A stretch of DNA of 8,686 nucleotides from JAQIBY01 sp964407055 (GCA_964407055.1 CAYOUD010000120.1:1-8686); one strand, 5' to 3'. Shown: positions 1 through 7,740, numbered from the stretch's first letter. A program made the numbers and translations. The notes: generated by a model from the sequence alone, not told the origin.

Positions 1-2
1 TT

Positions 3-1529
3 CTAAAACTGAAAATAAATAAAAGGCTGCACATCGCCAGATTTTGCCTGATAAAGTACAAATGCGATTATTACAGCAACGAGCACTTTCAATGACCAAT
101 GCATATTGATAAACCAATTTTGATATTTAGTTTTAAATGATTTTGGTAACCAATGAATAATATATGCGACCAACATTAGAGCAAAAATATGTCCGTAAGC
201 AGAGAGAATTTCAGGTAATAGCTTTAATTGTTCGCCATTAAAAACAGTTCCTATTCTGGCAATTATCGCATTGGCTTTTTGCATATCTGCGGCACGGAAA
301 AATATCCATGCAAAATTCACGAGATTAAAGGTCAGAAAAACACGCAAAAAATGTCCCCAAAACCCGGGTTCTCCGTTTGGTTTACCAAAAACTGCCTGCC
401 AACCTTTGTGAATTGCCAGCCACATACCGTGCAAAGCGCCCCAAATGACAAAACGCAAGGCGGCACCGTGCCACAAGCCACCAAGGATCATGGTAACGGC
501 AAGGTTAATATAGGTTCGGATTTTCCCTTTACGATTTCCGCCCAAAGGAATGTAAAGATAATCCCTCAACCATGAGGAAAGCGAAATATGCCATCTACGC
601 CAAAATTCGGTAATGCTTTCAGATTTATAAGGCGAATTAAAGTTGATTGGCAACCTAAAACCAAGCAATAAAGCCACTCCTATGGCTATGTCAGTATAGC
701 CTGAGAAATCGCAGTATATCTGCAAACCGTATCCATAAACGCCAAACAGGTTTTCAAGCCCGCTATATAACTCCGGATTAGCAAATATCCTGTCCACAAA
801 ATTGATAGAAATGAAATCAGAAATTAGCATTTTCTTGATTAATCCGTTCAGGATTAAAAACAGCGCATAGCCAAATTCCCGCTGACTTACCTGATATTTT
901 TTATACAACTGAGGAACAAATTCTGCAGCTCTGACAATTGGTCCGGCAACGAGCTGAGGGAAAAAGCTTACATAAAATCCAAAATCAATGATGTTTTTTA
1001 CGGGCTTTACCTTTCGGCGGTAAATATCAACGGTGTAAGAAATGGTTTGGAAGGTATAAAAGGATATCCCTACCGGTAGAATAATTTCAGTCAGGTTGAA
1101 TGAGCTACCTGTCAAATTGTTTGCCCAAAGTGCCAACAAATCCACAACCTGATGCTGTGTTCCGAATATATCGTTGACAATATCCACAAAGAAATAGGCA
1201 TATTTAAAATATGCCAGCAAAGACAAATTCACGAAGATAGACATGGCAACAAAAAGCTTTCGTCGCCACTGAGGTTTTGAGGTGTGAATCAGTTGTCCCA
1301 GTGTGTAATCAACAAGTGTCGAGAAAATCAAAATGACAAAAAAGTGGCCGCCGGATTTCCAATAGAAAAATAAACTAACCAGAAATAAAAAGGCATTGCG
1401 CAACGGATTTTTCTTGTATATCACAGTGTAAACTGCTAAAACAATCGCAAAGAATATCCAGAAATACAAATGCGTAAATAGCATTGGTTGCCTTGGGTCG
1501 TATGTCAGAAAATCCTTTAGAAAGTCCAT
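3..1529 (-). CDS. MBOAT family membrane-bound O-acyltransferase (AlgI/PatA/DltB-like)
   Basis: This 508-residue polytopic inner-membrane protein is of the MBOAT family, which moves acyl (usually acetyl) groups from a cytoplasmic donor to the periplasm for O-acylation of a glycan. Hydrophobic segments run along the whole chain, for example about 20-38, 45-56, 62-80, 91-118, 150-165, 183-198, 221-240, 262-290, 341-375, 393-412, 445-460 and 480-494. The family core is clear: FWRRWHISLSSWLRDYLYIP at about 309-328 includes conserved His314, and GGLWHGA at 350-356 carries the presumed catalytic His354. Length matches AlgI-type proteins of about 500 residues. The start ATG shares one base with the stop of the SGNH gene before it (TGATG), suggesting coupled translation. 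The stop lies two bases from the window edge, so whether the operon continues is unknown. The family is certain; the substrate (peptidoglycan or an exopolysaccharide) is not. Confidence 0.93.
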   Translation of the reverse strand: MDFLKDFLTYDPRQPMLFTHLYFWIFFAIVLAVYTVIYKKNPLRNAFLFLVSLFFYWKSGGHFFVILIFSTLVDYTLGQLIHTSKPQWRRKLFVAMSIFVNLSLLAYFKYAYFFVDIVNDIFGTQHQVVDLLALWANNLTGSSFNLTEIILPVGISFYTFQTISYTVDIYRRKVKPVKNIIDFGFYVSFFPQLVAGPIVRAAEFVPQLYKKYQVSQREFGYALFLILNGLIKKMLISDFISINFVDRIFANPELYSGLENLFGVYGYGLQIYCDFSGYTDIAIGVALLLGFRLPINFNSPYKSESITEFWRRWHISLSSWLRDYLYIPLGGNRKGKIRTYINLAVTMILGGLWHGAALRFVIWGALHGMWLAIHKGWQAVFGKPNGEPGFWGHFLRVFLTFNLVNFAWIFFRAADMQKANAIIARIGTVFNGEQLKLLPEILSAYGHIFALMLVAYIIHWLPKSFKTKYQNWFINMHWSLKVLVAVIIAFVLYQAKSGDVQPFIYFQF

Positions 1530-2776
1530 CAGTCTTGTTTTTCGATATGGTCGTTATAGGCTTTCAAAAAGGCATTGAACAACAAATTTCCTTGCAATTC
1601 ATAGCCTTGTTTATTATAATGCAATCTGTCTTTGGCAGTTAATCCGGCATAATACCATTTCATAATGGCATTGAGTTCACCCATGATATCGTAAAAATCC
1701 CAAACCATAATTTGCTTTTCTTGTGCGACTTTAAGGATAACTTCAGTTGCTTTTGATGTACTGTAATTCAGATATCTGCGATAGCGATAGTTGTCTCCCG
1801 GAGTAACCCATAAGATTGCAGCATTCGGAGCAGCCAGTTCCATTCGGGCAATTAATCGCCTTACATTGGTTTCAAACTGCGGTGCATTAAATTTCGAGGT
1901 GTACGAATCGTTTGTGCCAAGGGAAATGATAATAAGCTCAGGATGCAACGTTTGGATTTCCGATATCATTTTAGGACATTTTAACCAGGACTCCACCTCT
2001 GCCCCATTCACGCCGAGGGAATGATATACAATTCCGGGATCATCGTTATCAAAACTCAAACCATGCAGGACAAAATATCCAGCTTCAGTTTTTTTGAGAA
2101 ATTCAATATCCAGAAAATCTTGCTCCTCATCGAAGATTAATTGCGTGTAAGCAGAATCCATCACATGTCGAATTTGATACTGAATGCTGGTGTCCATTAA
2201 CTGAATATCCCAATTTGCAGTGTCCATATTATGATAAACTCGCAATTTCGTAAAATGATATTGTGGATACTCCTTATCGGTAAATGTCACATGAATTGAC
2301 GCTTTTTCAGATGTGGTTTTCACGAGAAAACCGGCAAGTCCCAACTCACAATTTCGCGTGTGTTCAACATTTTTGCAAGACTCCCAACTGCCACTATATT
2401 TCACACGATAATTCCAGGGATTATTGGATTTAGCGATTTGTACGGGGAAAACAAATCCGCGACCACCGTTTAAGCCCCAAGCCATTTCCTGAAAACGCTT
2501 TCTCAAATGTCCGGACACATAATCTGCTTGAATGTGAGAATCGCCAATATGCAGGATATTCACTTTACCTTTCCCAAAAAGAATCAGGCTATCCAATTTG
2601 CAGTAAAAGTCATCTAAATATGTATTATCGTTTGTGATGATTTGATTATCATCGTATTTTATGAAATCGTATTTTTTGATATCAAACGGATTAATTTGAG
2701 CATTTGCCAAAAGCCCAATCCCCACGAATATCCCTATCAATCCTGCTTTAATTTTCATCATCCGCTTGGTTTTCAT
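1529..2776 (-). CDS. secreted SGNH/GDSL hydrolase, Ape1/PatB-like (acetyl esterase or transferase)
   Basis: This 415-residue exported protein has an N-terminal signal peptide with probable cleavage at ANA|Q (26/27). All four SGNH blocks are intact: block I GDSH with nucleophile Ser80, block II glycine in GVNGAEVESW (about Gly258), block III GTND with Asn289, and block V DRLH with Asp383 and His386. About 150 residues separate blocks I and II, rich in alternating hydrophobic residues. Such an insert, preceded by a GGRGF motif at 104-108, recalls peptidoglycan O-acetylesterase Ape1, where a beta-sandwich domain interrupts the SGNH fold. It should act in the periplasm on O-acyl esters. The ATG at 2776 overlaps the preceding gene by 29 bases; Met6 (2761) and Met7 (2758) are equally good starts and leave a more typical signal peptide, so the start is uncertain by seven codons. 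Family is firm; transferase versus esterase cannot be told. Confidence 0.88.
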   Translation of the reverse strand: MKTKRMMKIKAGLIGIFVGIGLLANAQINPFDIKKYDFIKYDDNQIITNDNTYLDDFYCKLDSLILFGKGKVNILHIGDSHIQADYVSGHLRKRFQEMAWGLNGGRGFVFPVQIAKSNNPWNYRVKYSGSWESCKNVEHTRNCELGLAGFLVKTTSEKASIHVTFTDKEYPQYHFTKLRVYHNMDTANWDIQLMDTSIQYQIRHVMDSAYTQLIFDEEQDFLDIEFLKKTEAGYFVLHGLSFDNDDPGIVYHSLGVNGAEVESWLKCPKMISEIQTLHPELIIISLGTNDSYTSKFNAPQFETNVRRLIARMELAAPNAAILWVTPGDNYRYRRYLNYSTSKATEVILKVAQEKQIMVWDFYDIMGELNAIMKWYYAGLTAKDRLHYNKQGYELQGNLLFNAFLKAYNDHIEKQD

Positions 2777-4241
2777 CTGCCTTAGCAGTCTGTTGTGCTT
2801 TTTTATATTCTCTATATTCCAGCATCAGTGCATTATAAAGCATATTGCTGATAATTTTTGACCCCTTTACATTAAAATGAGTAAAATCGGTATTCGCCAA
2901 CGGCGGATCTGCCCACACCCAACTTGGCATAGAATTTTCACCGCCCATTGCTTCATACATATCCCAAAAAGCGAAACCCGCCTTCATGGCAGCATTTTTC
3001 TGCACCTCCCGAATTTTCGACACCGCCTCGTAAGACACATATTCTGTTCCGTCTTTTTTTGACATATCAGAAATTCCAACAACAATCACAGGTAAATCCG
3101 GACGCATTTGGTTTATCGCGTTCAACTGATGAACCATCCAATCCTCGTAATAACGAAAATCGTCAATATCATCCGAGACGACATTTACACCAAATTGTAA
3201 AATAAGCAATTTAACATTCAGGGTATTCAGCCAGCGCAGCATCATGCTGTATTCCATTATCGTAACAAAGGTACCGGCAGAACCGCGCAAGGGAATATTA
3301 TCCACAATAATTCCATTTTTTGACTCCAAAGAAATCGCATAAACATCCGGACTGTCGTATCCATGCATTTCAATCGTGAACTGTTTTTTCGGTTCCCCAA
3401 TCGTTTTAATTTGCATGGTTTCCGTGGGCATTAGACTATCTTCGACAAAAATCTCATCTGCATCATCTTTAACAATTAATTGCACCGGGCGATTCAAATT
3501 TCCATAAAATAATTTCGCGTTATCCCACCGATTACTAGCCGGATAACCTTGAAAGGAATTTTTCACCTCGAAACTTGCCGAATACATGATGCTATCATTG
3601 GGCAAACTGTCATTCCATGCAGGCGCAAAGCGAAACAAGCTGATCATGGGGCCATATCGCTTGTGTGTGATGGTAGAATCTATTTTCCCGAAGAGCGTAT
3701 ATCGATTCCATTCCTCGGAAGCACTCACCCGCCATGACAATTTTTGAGTTACCGGTTTAACCGCCAAAAGACCGGGTCCGTTTCCTCCAAAACTTTGCTG
3801 TAATCGCTCGCGCAGATATCCGGTGATGTGGTCGGCCTCGATTTGAGAATCTCCGTAATGCATTATTCGCACCGGCTTAGATGCCGTGCGTGCATTCTCC
3901 ATTGCCTTGAAAAAACTGTGCAATTTTGCTTTCCCGCTCTCCGTCGTTAAAATCGGATATTCTGAGGCAGCAAGCAAATCGGCATCTGCACGAACTGTAT
4001 CCAATAAAGCGGTTGTATCAAGCGGTTCGGCAGTAGCGGTATCTCCAGCAATGTCAGATTTTACAATGTCAGAAATGTCAGCATACTTAATTTTTTTAGG
4101 ATGCAAAACATCTTCCATCGTTCTGTATTTCAATTTAATGCCTGCAATTTCGCGGGTCTTTTCAGGAAACAAAAAAGTAATGGCAGCCATCAGGGCAAGT
4201 ACAACGAATAAAAACCCAAGTATTTGTGCCGGACGAATCAT
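2748..4241 (-). CDS. membrane-anchored SGNH/GDSL hydrolase-like protein, second paralogue
   Basis: This 497-residue protein has one N-terminal membrane segment (about 7-25) with no obvious cleavage site or lipobox, so it is probably tethered to the inner membrane and faces the periplasm. A linker of about 95 residues precedes the SGNH domain. Block I is GDSQ with Ser132, block II glycine is about Gly320 (PLRGSAG), block III is GVNV with Asn353, and block V is DFTH with Asp452 and His455. GGNGPG at 152-157 and a 150-residue stretch before block II match the Ape1-like layout of its neighbour. The block III Asp of the usual GxND is Val here, and His after the nucleophile is Gln; neither is a catalytic triad residue, so activity is plausible. 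The tail (after about 480) is charged and acidic. It overlaps the LysM gene before it by four bases (ATGA). Its pairing with a secreted paralogue suggests divided roles. Confidence 0.87.
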   Translation of the reverse strand: MIRPAQILGFLFVVLALMAAITFLFPEKTREIAGIKLKYRTMEDVLHPKKIKYADISDIVKSDIAGDTATAEPLDTTALLDTVRADADLLAASEYPILTTESGKAKLHSFFKAMENARTASKPVRIMHYGDSQIEADHITGYLRERLQQSFGGNGPGLLAVKPVTQKLSWRVSASEEWNRYTLFGKIDSTITHKRYGPMISLFRFAPAWNDSLPNDSIMYSASFEVKNSFQGYPASNRWDNAKLFYGNLNRPVQLIVKDDADEIFVEDSLMPTETMQIKTIGEPKKQFTIEMHGYDSPDVYAISLESKNGIIVDNIPLRGSAGTFVTIMEYSMMLRWLNTLNVKLLILQFGVNVVSDDIDDFRYYEDWMVHQLNAINQMRPDLPVIVVGISDMSKKDGTEYVSYEAVSKIREVQKNAAMKAGFAFWDMYEAMGGENSMPSWVWADPPLANTDFTHFNVKGSKIISNMLYNALMLEYREYKKAQQTAKADENQADDEN

Positions 4242-5773
4242 TTGCTGAGCTTTTTAATTTTCAGTATTTGTCCGATTTTAAGCCCTTTCGGGTCAATGGC
4301 GTTCCATCGTAAAATATCCTGATCTGAAACGCCGGGAAACTGTTTTGCAATGCTCCAGGGATTATCCCCTGATTTGACAATGTAGTTTCTATATTCTCCT
4401 GATTTGAATTCCTTTTTCACGAGCTCAGGTGATTTTTTTGGCTCCACGAGTTTTCCTTCACGAGCTTGTTTTTGCTGAAAACTGAGTTTATCCACTGCCG
4501 AGTAATATGTTTTTTTTGATTCCGGCACATAAATTACCAGTTTCTGTCCTGCGCGTATTGAATTGCCGTAAATACCGTTCCAGTAACGAATTTCGCTCAT
4601 ATTGGTATTAAACCATTCGGAAATAAAGCCCAGATTATCACCTGACTTTATGGTATAATCTACAGCTGTATAGCCATTCCCTGGACGATACGGTTCTGCC
4701 TTCACTAATTCTTCCGACGAGGATTCTTTTATGGATTTAATATTGAAAAATGCGGAATCATTGTATGCATAAATTGAATCTTTCAACCGAAGAAAATCGG
4801 CAGCTTTTCCGACCGGGACAAGCAAAGGCAAATTCACATCTTTTGTTCCAGGTACAATTTTTTTCGTATAAACGGGATTTAATTGGCAAAGCAACACCTC
4901 ATCCAAATGTGCAACTGCGGCAAGCTGTCCCAAATGCAAATTTTCATCAACATAAACAGTATCTGCATCTAAAGGAAAAGGAATCAAAGCCGGTTCAATT
5001 CCAAACGCTTTATGATTTGATATTAACACATTCACTGCCAAAAAACTGGGGTACATATCCCGTTGTGGAGAATCCAAATACGGATAAATGGCATCAAAAC
5101 TTCGCTTTGGCTTTGCTTTTTTAAGTGCTTTATTGACATTTACGGGTCCACATGCATAGGCAGTAATTGCAAGCGGCCAATCCTGATAAAGTCGATAAAA
5201 ATCGGAAAGCATATTGGCTGCAGCCTGGGATGAACGGGTGATTTCTCGCCGCTCATCAACAAATTCATCAATGCGAAGTTTGTACAAACGACCTGTAGAA
5301 TACATGAACTGCCATGCACCCAATGCTCCTGACGGACTTGCATATTCAGGATTCATCCCGGAAGAAACCAAGGCAAGGTGCATTAGATTTGGGGGAGCGT
5401 TCTGTGCCTCAAATGCCGCTCCGGAAACCTGTTTCTGCAATTCTGACATTGCCAATAAATATCTGCAATCGTCTTGATGGTCAGACAAATAAAACTCAAG
5501 AATATCCAAAACAAGATCTGCTTTTTCAAGCGGAAAATCGGATTGAGTCTGTAACATTGTCCGCATATCCGATCTGGATAGAGGCATTAGCATTAAGGGT
5601 GGCGCAACTTGCTTTTCTGCATTTTTAACCGGATACCAGGCTTTCATGTTTTGCATTTGTGCATTGATAAGGGCTCTGGTTTCCGGCGACAATTCACGCG
5701 GAACAGATTGTGCATTTCCCTGCAAAGCAAGTATTGCAAGGCTGCAAAGTGCTATGACAAACAGTTTCCGCAT
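4238..5773 (-). CDS. secreted LysM protein with degenerate lytic transglycosylase (SLT/MltD-like) domain
   Basis: This 511-residue protein has a signal peptide with likely cleavage at GNA|Q (21/22), an SLT/goose-lysozyme-type domain at about 125-220 and two C-terminal LysM domains (about 372-416 and 462-506). A weaker LysM-like stretch spans about 273-322. The SLT domain is recognised by HLALVSSGMNPEYASPSGALGAWQFM (split: HLALVSSGMN at 132-141, SPSGALGAWQFM at 146-157), STGRLY (159-164), VDERRE (172-177) and AYACGPVNVNKA (205-216). In active family members the first motif reads LALVES; the catalytic Glu is Ser137 here (codon TCT). The AYN motif has Ala207 in place of Asn, and the following Gly is Val211. 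The enzyme is thus probably inactive as a transglycosylase but may still bind glycan strands. The gene begins 5 bases after the glycyl-tRNA synthetase stop and overlaps the next gene by 4 bases. Fold is firm; loss of activity is inferred. Confidence 0.9.
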   Translation of the reverse strand: MRKLFVIALCSLAILALQGNAQSVPRELSPETRALINAQMQNMKAWYPVKNAEKQVAPPLMLMPLSRSDMRTMLQTQSDFPLEKADLVLDILEFYLSDHQDDCRYLLAMSELQKQVSGAAFEAQNAPPNLMHLALVSSGMNPEYASPSGALGAWQFMYSTGRLYKLRIDEFVDERREITRSSQAAANMLSDFYRLYQDWPLAITAYACGPVNVNKALKKAKPKRSFDAIYPYLDSPQRDMYPSFLAVNVLISNHKAFGIEPALIPFPLDADTVYVDENLHLGQLAAVAHLDEVLLCQLNPVYTKKIVPGTKDVNLPLLVPVGKAADFLRLKDSIYAYNDSAFFNIKSIKESSSEELVKAEPYRPGNGYTAVDYTIKSGDNLGFISEWFNTNMSEIRYWNGIYGNSIRAGQKLVIYVPESKKTYYSAVDKLSFQQKQAREGKLVEPKKSPELVKKEFKSGEYRNYIVKSGDNPWSIAKQFPGVSDQDILRWNAIDPKGLKIGQILKIKKLSK

Positions 5774-5778
5774 AGAAT

Positions 5779-7314
5779 TTATATCTGTTTTAGCAGATGT
5801 TTCATATTGACTTTTTCTCCGACAATTCCGGCAAGTTCACTGATTGCAACGCGCTCCTGTTTCATTGAGTCCCTTTCTCTGAGGGTAACTGTTTTGTCTT
5901 CAACACTTTGATGATCAACAGTAATGCAATATGGTGTTCCGATGGCATCCTGACGACGATAGCGTTTCCCGATGCTGTCTTTTTCTTCGTAATAACAGTT
6001 GAAGTCGTATTTGAGCTCGTCCAGAATTTCTCGAGCAATTTCTGGTAGTCCGTCTTTTTTCACGAGCGGCAATATTGCGACTTTATATGGTGCCAACGGA
6101 GCCGGAATTTTCATAACGACCCGGGTTTCTTTCTCTAATTTTTCTTCAGCATAAGCTGCAGCCATTACCATCAGGAAAGTTCTGTCTAGGCCGATAGAGG
6201 TTTCAACAACATAGGGCACATAAGATTCCTGTCTTTCAGGATCATAATACTGCATTTTCTTTCCAGACAGCTCCTGATGCTGCGTTAAATCGAAATTGGT
6301 TCTTGAATGTATGCCTTCGAGCTCTTTGAATCCGAAAGGAAAATCGAATTCAATATCGTAAGCGGCATTTGCGTAATGAGCAAGCTTGTCGTGTTCGTGC
6401 CAACGGAACAAATCCATGTTAAAACCGAGTGATTTATGCCAGTTCATGCGTTTTTCACGCCAATATTCGAACCATTCCTTTTCGGTTCCGGGCTGAACAA
6501 AGAATTGCATTTCCATTTGCTCAAATTCGCGCATACGGAAAACAAACTGACGAGCCACGATTTCATTACGGAAGGCTTTTCCGATTTGAGCAATTCCGAA
6601 AGGTAATTTTTGGCGACCGGTTTTTTGAACGTTCAGGTAATTGACAAAAATCCCCTGTGCTGTTTCGGGGCGCAGATAGATTTTATTATCATCGCCGGCA
6701 AGGGAACCGAGTTTTGTGTCAAACATAAGATTAAACTGACGTACATCAGTCCAGTTTCTTGTCCCTGAAGCCGGATCTGCAATCTCCTCATCTTCGATAA
6801 GTTGTTTCACTGCCGCAAGATTTTCGGACTCCAGTGCCTCAACCATGCGTTTTCGGATGGTATCGATATGCTCCTGATATCTCAGCACTCTGGGATTGGT
6901 TGAAACAAATTGTGCTTCATCGAAATCATCGCCAAAGCGCTTTTTCGCTTTTTTTATTTCCTTTTGGATTTTTTGATGTATCTTCTCCATATGCTCTTCA
7001 ATAAGCACATCGGCACGATAGCGTTTTTTGGAGTCTTTATTGTCAATGAGCGGATCATTAAATGCATCGACGTGACCGGATGCTTTCCACACTTTGGGAT
7101 GCATGAATATGGCAGAATCCAATCCAACCACATTTTCATTCATTCTCACCATGGCATCCCACCAAAATTGTTTAATGTTATTTTTCAATTCTACACCGGC
7201 TTGTCCGTAATCATAGACGGCACTCAGTCCGTCATAAATTTCTGATGATTGAAACACAAAACCATATTCTTTGGCATGCGAAACAATTTTGCTAAAACGA
7301 TCGTCTTGTCCCAT
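5779..7314 (-). CDS. glyQS: glycine--tRNA ligase, homodimeric single-chain type
   Basis: This cytoplasmic class II aminoacyl-tRNA synthetase charges tRNA-Gly with glycine using ATP. With the ATG at 7314 it has 511 residues, the usual length for the alpha2 enzyme of Bacteroidota. Visible landmarks are the N-terminal SHAKEYGFVFQSSEIYDG (12-29), LRPETAQGIFVNY (214-226), class II motif 2 around FRNEIVARQFVFRMREFE (248-265), motif 3 around ETSIGLDRTFL (371-381) and a C-terminal anticodon-binding domain (about 405-500, starting PLAPYKVAILPL). A longer reading frame opens at 7374, but that start is a TTG, its extra 20 residues have no family counterpart, and a good -7 promoter element lies inside them, so I chose 7314. 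No Shine-Dalgarno site is visible. The four envelope genes follow immediately, so they may share this housekeeping promoter. The identification is secure. Confidence 0.97.
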   Translation of the reverse strand: MGQDDRFSKIVSHAKEYGFVFQSSEIYDGLSAVYDYGQAGVELKNNIKQFWWDAMVRMNENVVGLDSAIFMHPKVWKASGHVDAFNDPLIDNKDSKKRYRADVLIEEHMEKIHQKIQKEIKKAKKRFGDDFDEAQFVSTNPRVLRYQEHIDTIRKRMVEALESENLAAVKQLIEDEEIADPASGTRNWTDVRQFNLMFDTKLGSLAGDDNKIYLRPETAQGIFVNYLNVQKTGRQKLPFGIAQIGKAFRNEIVARQFVFRMREFEQMEMQFFVQPGTEKEWFEYWREKRMNWHKSLGFNMDLFRWHEHDKLAHYANAAYDIEFDFPFGFKELEGIHSRTNFDLTQHQELSGKKMQYYDPERQESYVPYVVETSIGLDRTFLMVMAAAYAEEKLEKETRVVMKIPAPLAPYKVAILPLVKKDGLPEIAREILDELKYDFNCYYEEKDSIGKRYRRQDAIGTPYCITVDHQSVEDKTVTLRERDSMKQERVAISELAGIVGEKVNMKHLLKQI

Positions 7315-7340
7315 TATACTCACAATTTCATTACTGACAA

Positions 7341-7374
7341 CAAAAGTAACAGTTTCATGAAACAAATAATACAA
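7341..7374 (-). promoter_or_regulatory. candidate Bacteroidota promoter for glyQS
   Basis: On the minus strand TACTTTTG (7348 to 7341) matches the phylum's -7 consensus TAnnTTTG exactly. A TTG lies at 7374 to 7372, giving a 23-base spacer, at the long end of the accepted range. Transcription would begin near 7335, leaving a leader of about 20 bases before the ATG at 7314. This placement excludes the upstream TTG start. A second TTG 14 bases away is too close. Confidence 0.42.
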
Positions 7375-7461
7375 TGTCCGATGATTTTTTCAACTTTGTA
7401 TTGATGATAAGTTGAGGGGAAGGAGGAATGCAATATCACCTGAGCATTAATCAGAAAAATG

Positions 7462-7475
7462 ACATAAGATTATGT
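7462..7475. repeat. short palindrome ACATAAGATTATGT
   Basis: Six-base arms ACATAA and TTATGT flank a two-base centre. It spans the second stop of the interrupted antitoxin frame. It could be a binding site, or chance in AT-rich DNA; it has no T run and does not look like a terminator. Confidence 0.3.
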
Positions 7476-7694
7476 ATGCTTCCTTTTCATTTGAGAATGA
7501 CTGATAACATGATTCGGGTTTTCAATTTCTTAGATTGTCCGCAGTAATGTCGCTTGCTCCTCAACAGATAATCTGACCCACAATTTCCCATCTTTGGTAG
7601 ATGTTTTATTCTTCATTAATTCGTAGAAATTCATCAGCAAACTCTCATTTTCAATACTATCTATCAAATTTCTTTTTAGTTCTATCGCATTCAT
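7470..7694 (-). pseudogene. small antitoxin-like addiction-module protein, interrupted by a stop codon
   Basis: From the ATG at 7694 the frame gives 54 residues, starting MNAIELKRNLIDSIENESLL and ending WVRLSVEEQATLLRTI before a TAA at 7530-7532. The N-terminus resembles the short helical antitoxin-type proteins of Bacteroidota that begin MN-x-x-ELK and precede ParE/RelE-like toxins. Reading past the stop in the same frame gives EIENPNHVISHSQMKRKHT and then a second TAA at 7470-7472. That tail resembles the usual family ending, roughly EESEDPxNLISHEExKKKHxKWL, from my memory of the family. The first stop therefore probably replaced a GAA by one base change, leaving a truncated protein. No toxin gene lies downstream: glyQS begins about 155 bases on. 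A longer frame from 7712 uses a TTG inside the promoter and was rejected. It could instead be a functional short protein. Confidence 0.55.
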
Positions 7695-7709
7695 CTTTTT
7701 CTTTTTTAA

Positions 7710-7738
7710 CAAAGTTAACCCAAAAAATTCACCGCAAA
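7710..7738 (-). promoter_or_regulatory. candidate Bacteroidota promoter for the antitoxin-like gene
   Basis: The minus strand carries TAACTTTG (7717 to 7710), an exact match to TAnnTTTG, and TTTG (7738 to 7735) with a 17-base spacer. Both elements match consensus. Transcription would start near 7704, about ten bases before the ATG at 7694. The -33 element touches the edge of the inverted repeat at 7741-7835. Confidence 0.55.
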
Positions 7739-7740
7739 TA

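Larger units (their letters stand above)
3..7348 (-). other. predicted five-gene operon: glyQS, LysM/SLT-like, SGNH, SGNH, MBOAT
   Basis: Five minus-strand genes follow each other with no room for independent promoters: a 5-base gap (5774-5778), then overlaps of 4 bases (4238-4241), 29 bases (2748-2776) and 1 base (1529). I saw no hairpin followed by a T run at any junction, and no clear -7 element just upstream of the LysM gene. The last four encode envelope proteins with compatible roles, whereas the first is a translation enzyme, so the operon joins a housekeeping gene to an envelope module. Internal promoters within the synthetase coding region cannot be excluded. Confidence 0.7.

Noticed and set aside
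3..4241. An alginate-type acetylation locus (algI with algJ/algX)
   Set aside because: The MBOAT and SGNH genes would fit, but no polymerase, epimerase or export gene is present and the LysM neighbour favours peptidoglycan; it remains the main alternative.
3886..4248. Plus-strand reading frames opposite the operon, up to 124 residues
   Set aside because: They are antisense shadows of well-supported genes; their translations are low in complexity, resemble no family I know and have no start context.
7315..7470. A regulatory RNA such as a glycine riboswitch or T-box upstream of glyQS
   Set aside because: No conserved paired elements were visible, and the predicted leader is only about 20 bases long.
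7713..7740. A longer antitoxin-like start at 7712
   Set aside because: The codon is TTG and sits inside the -7 promoter element; the ATG at 7694 fits the family start.
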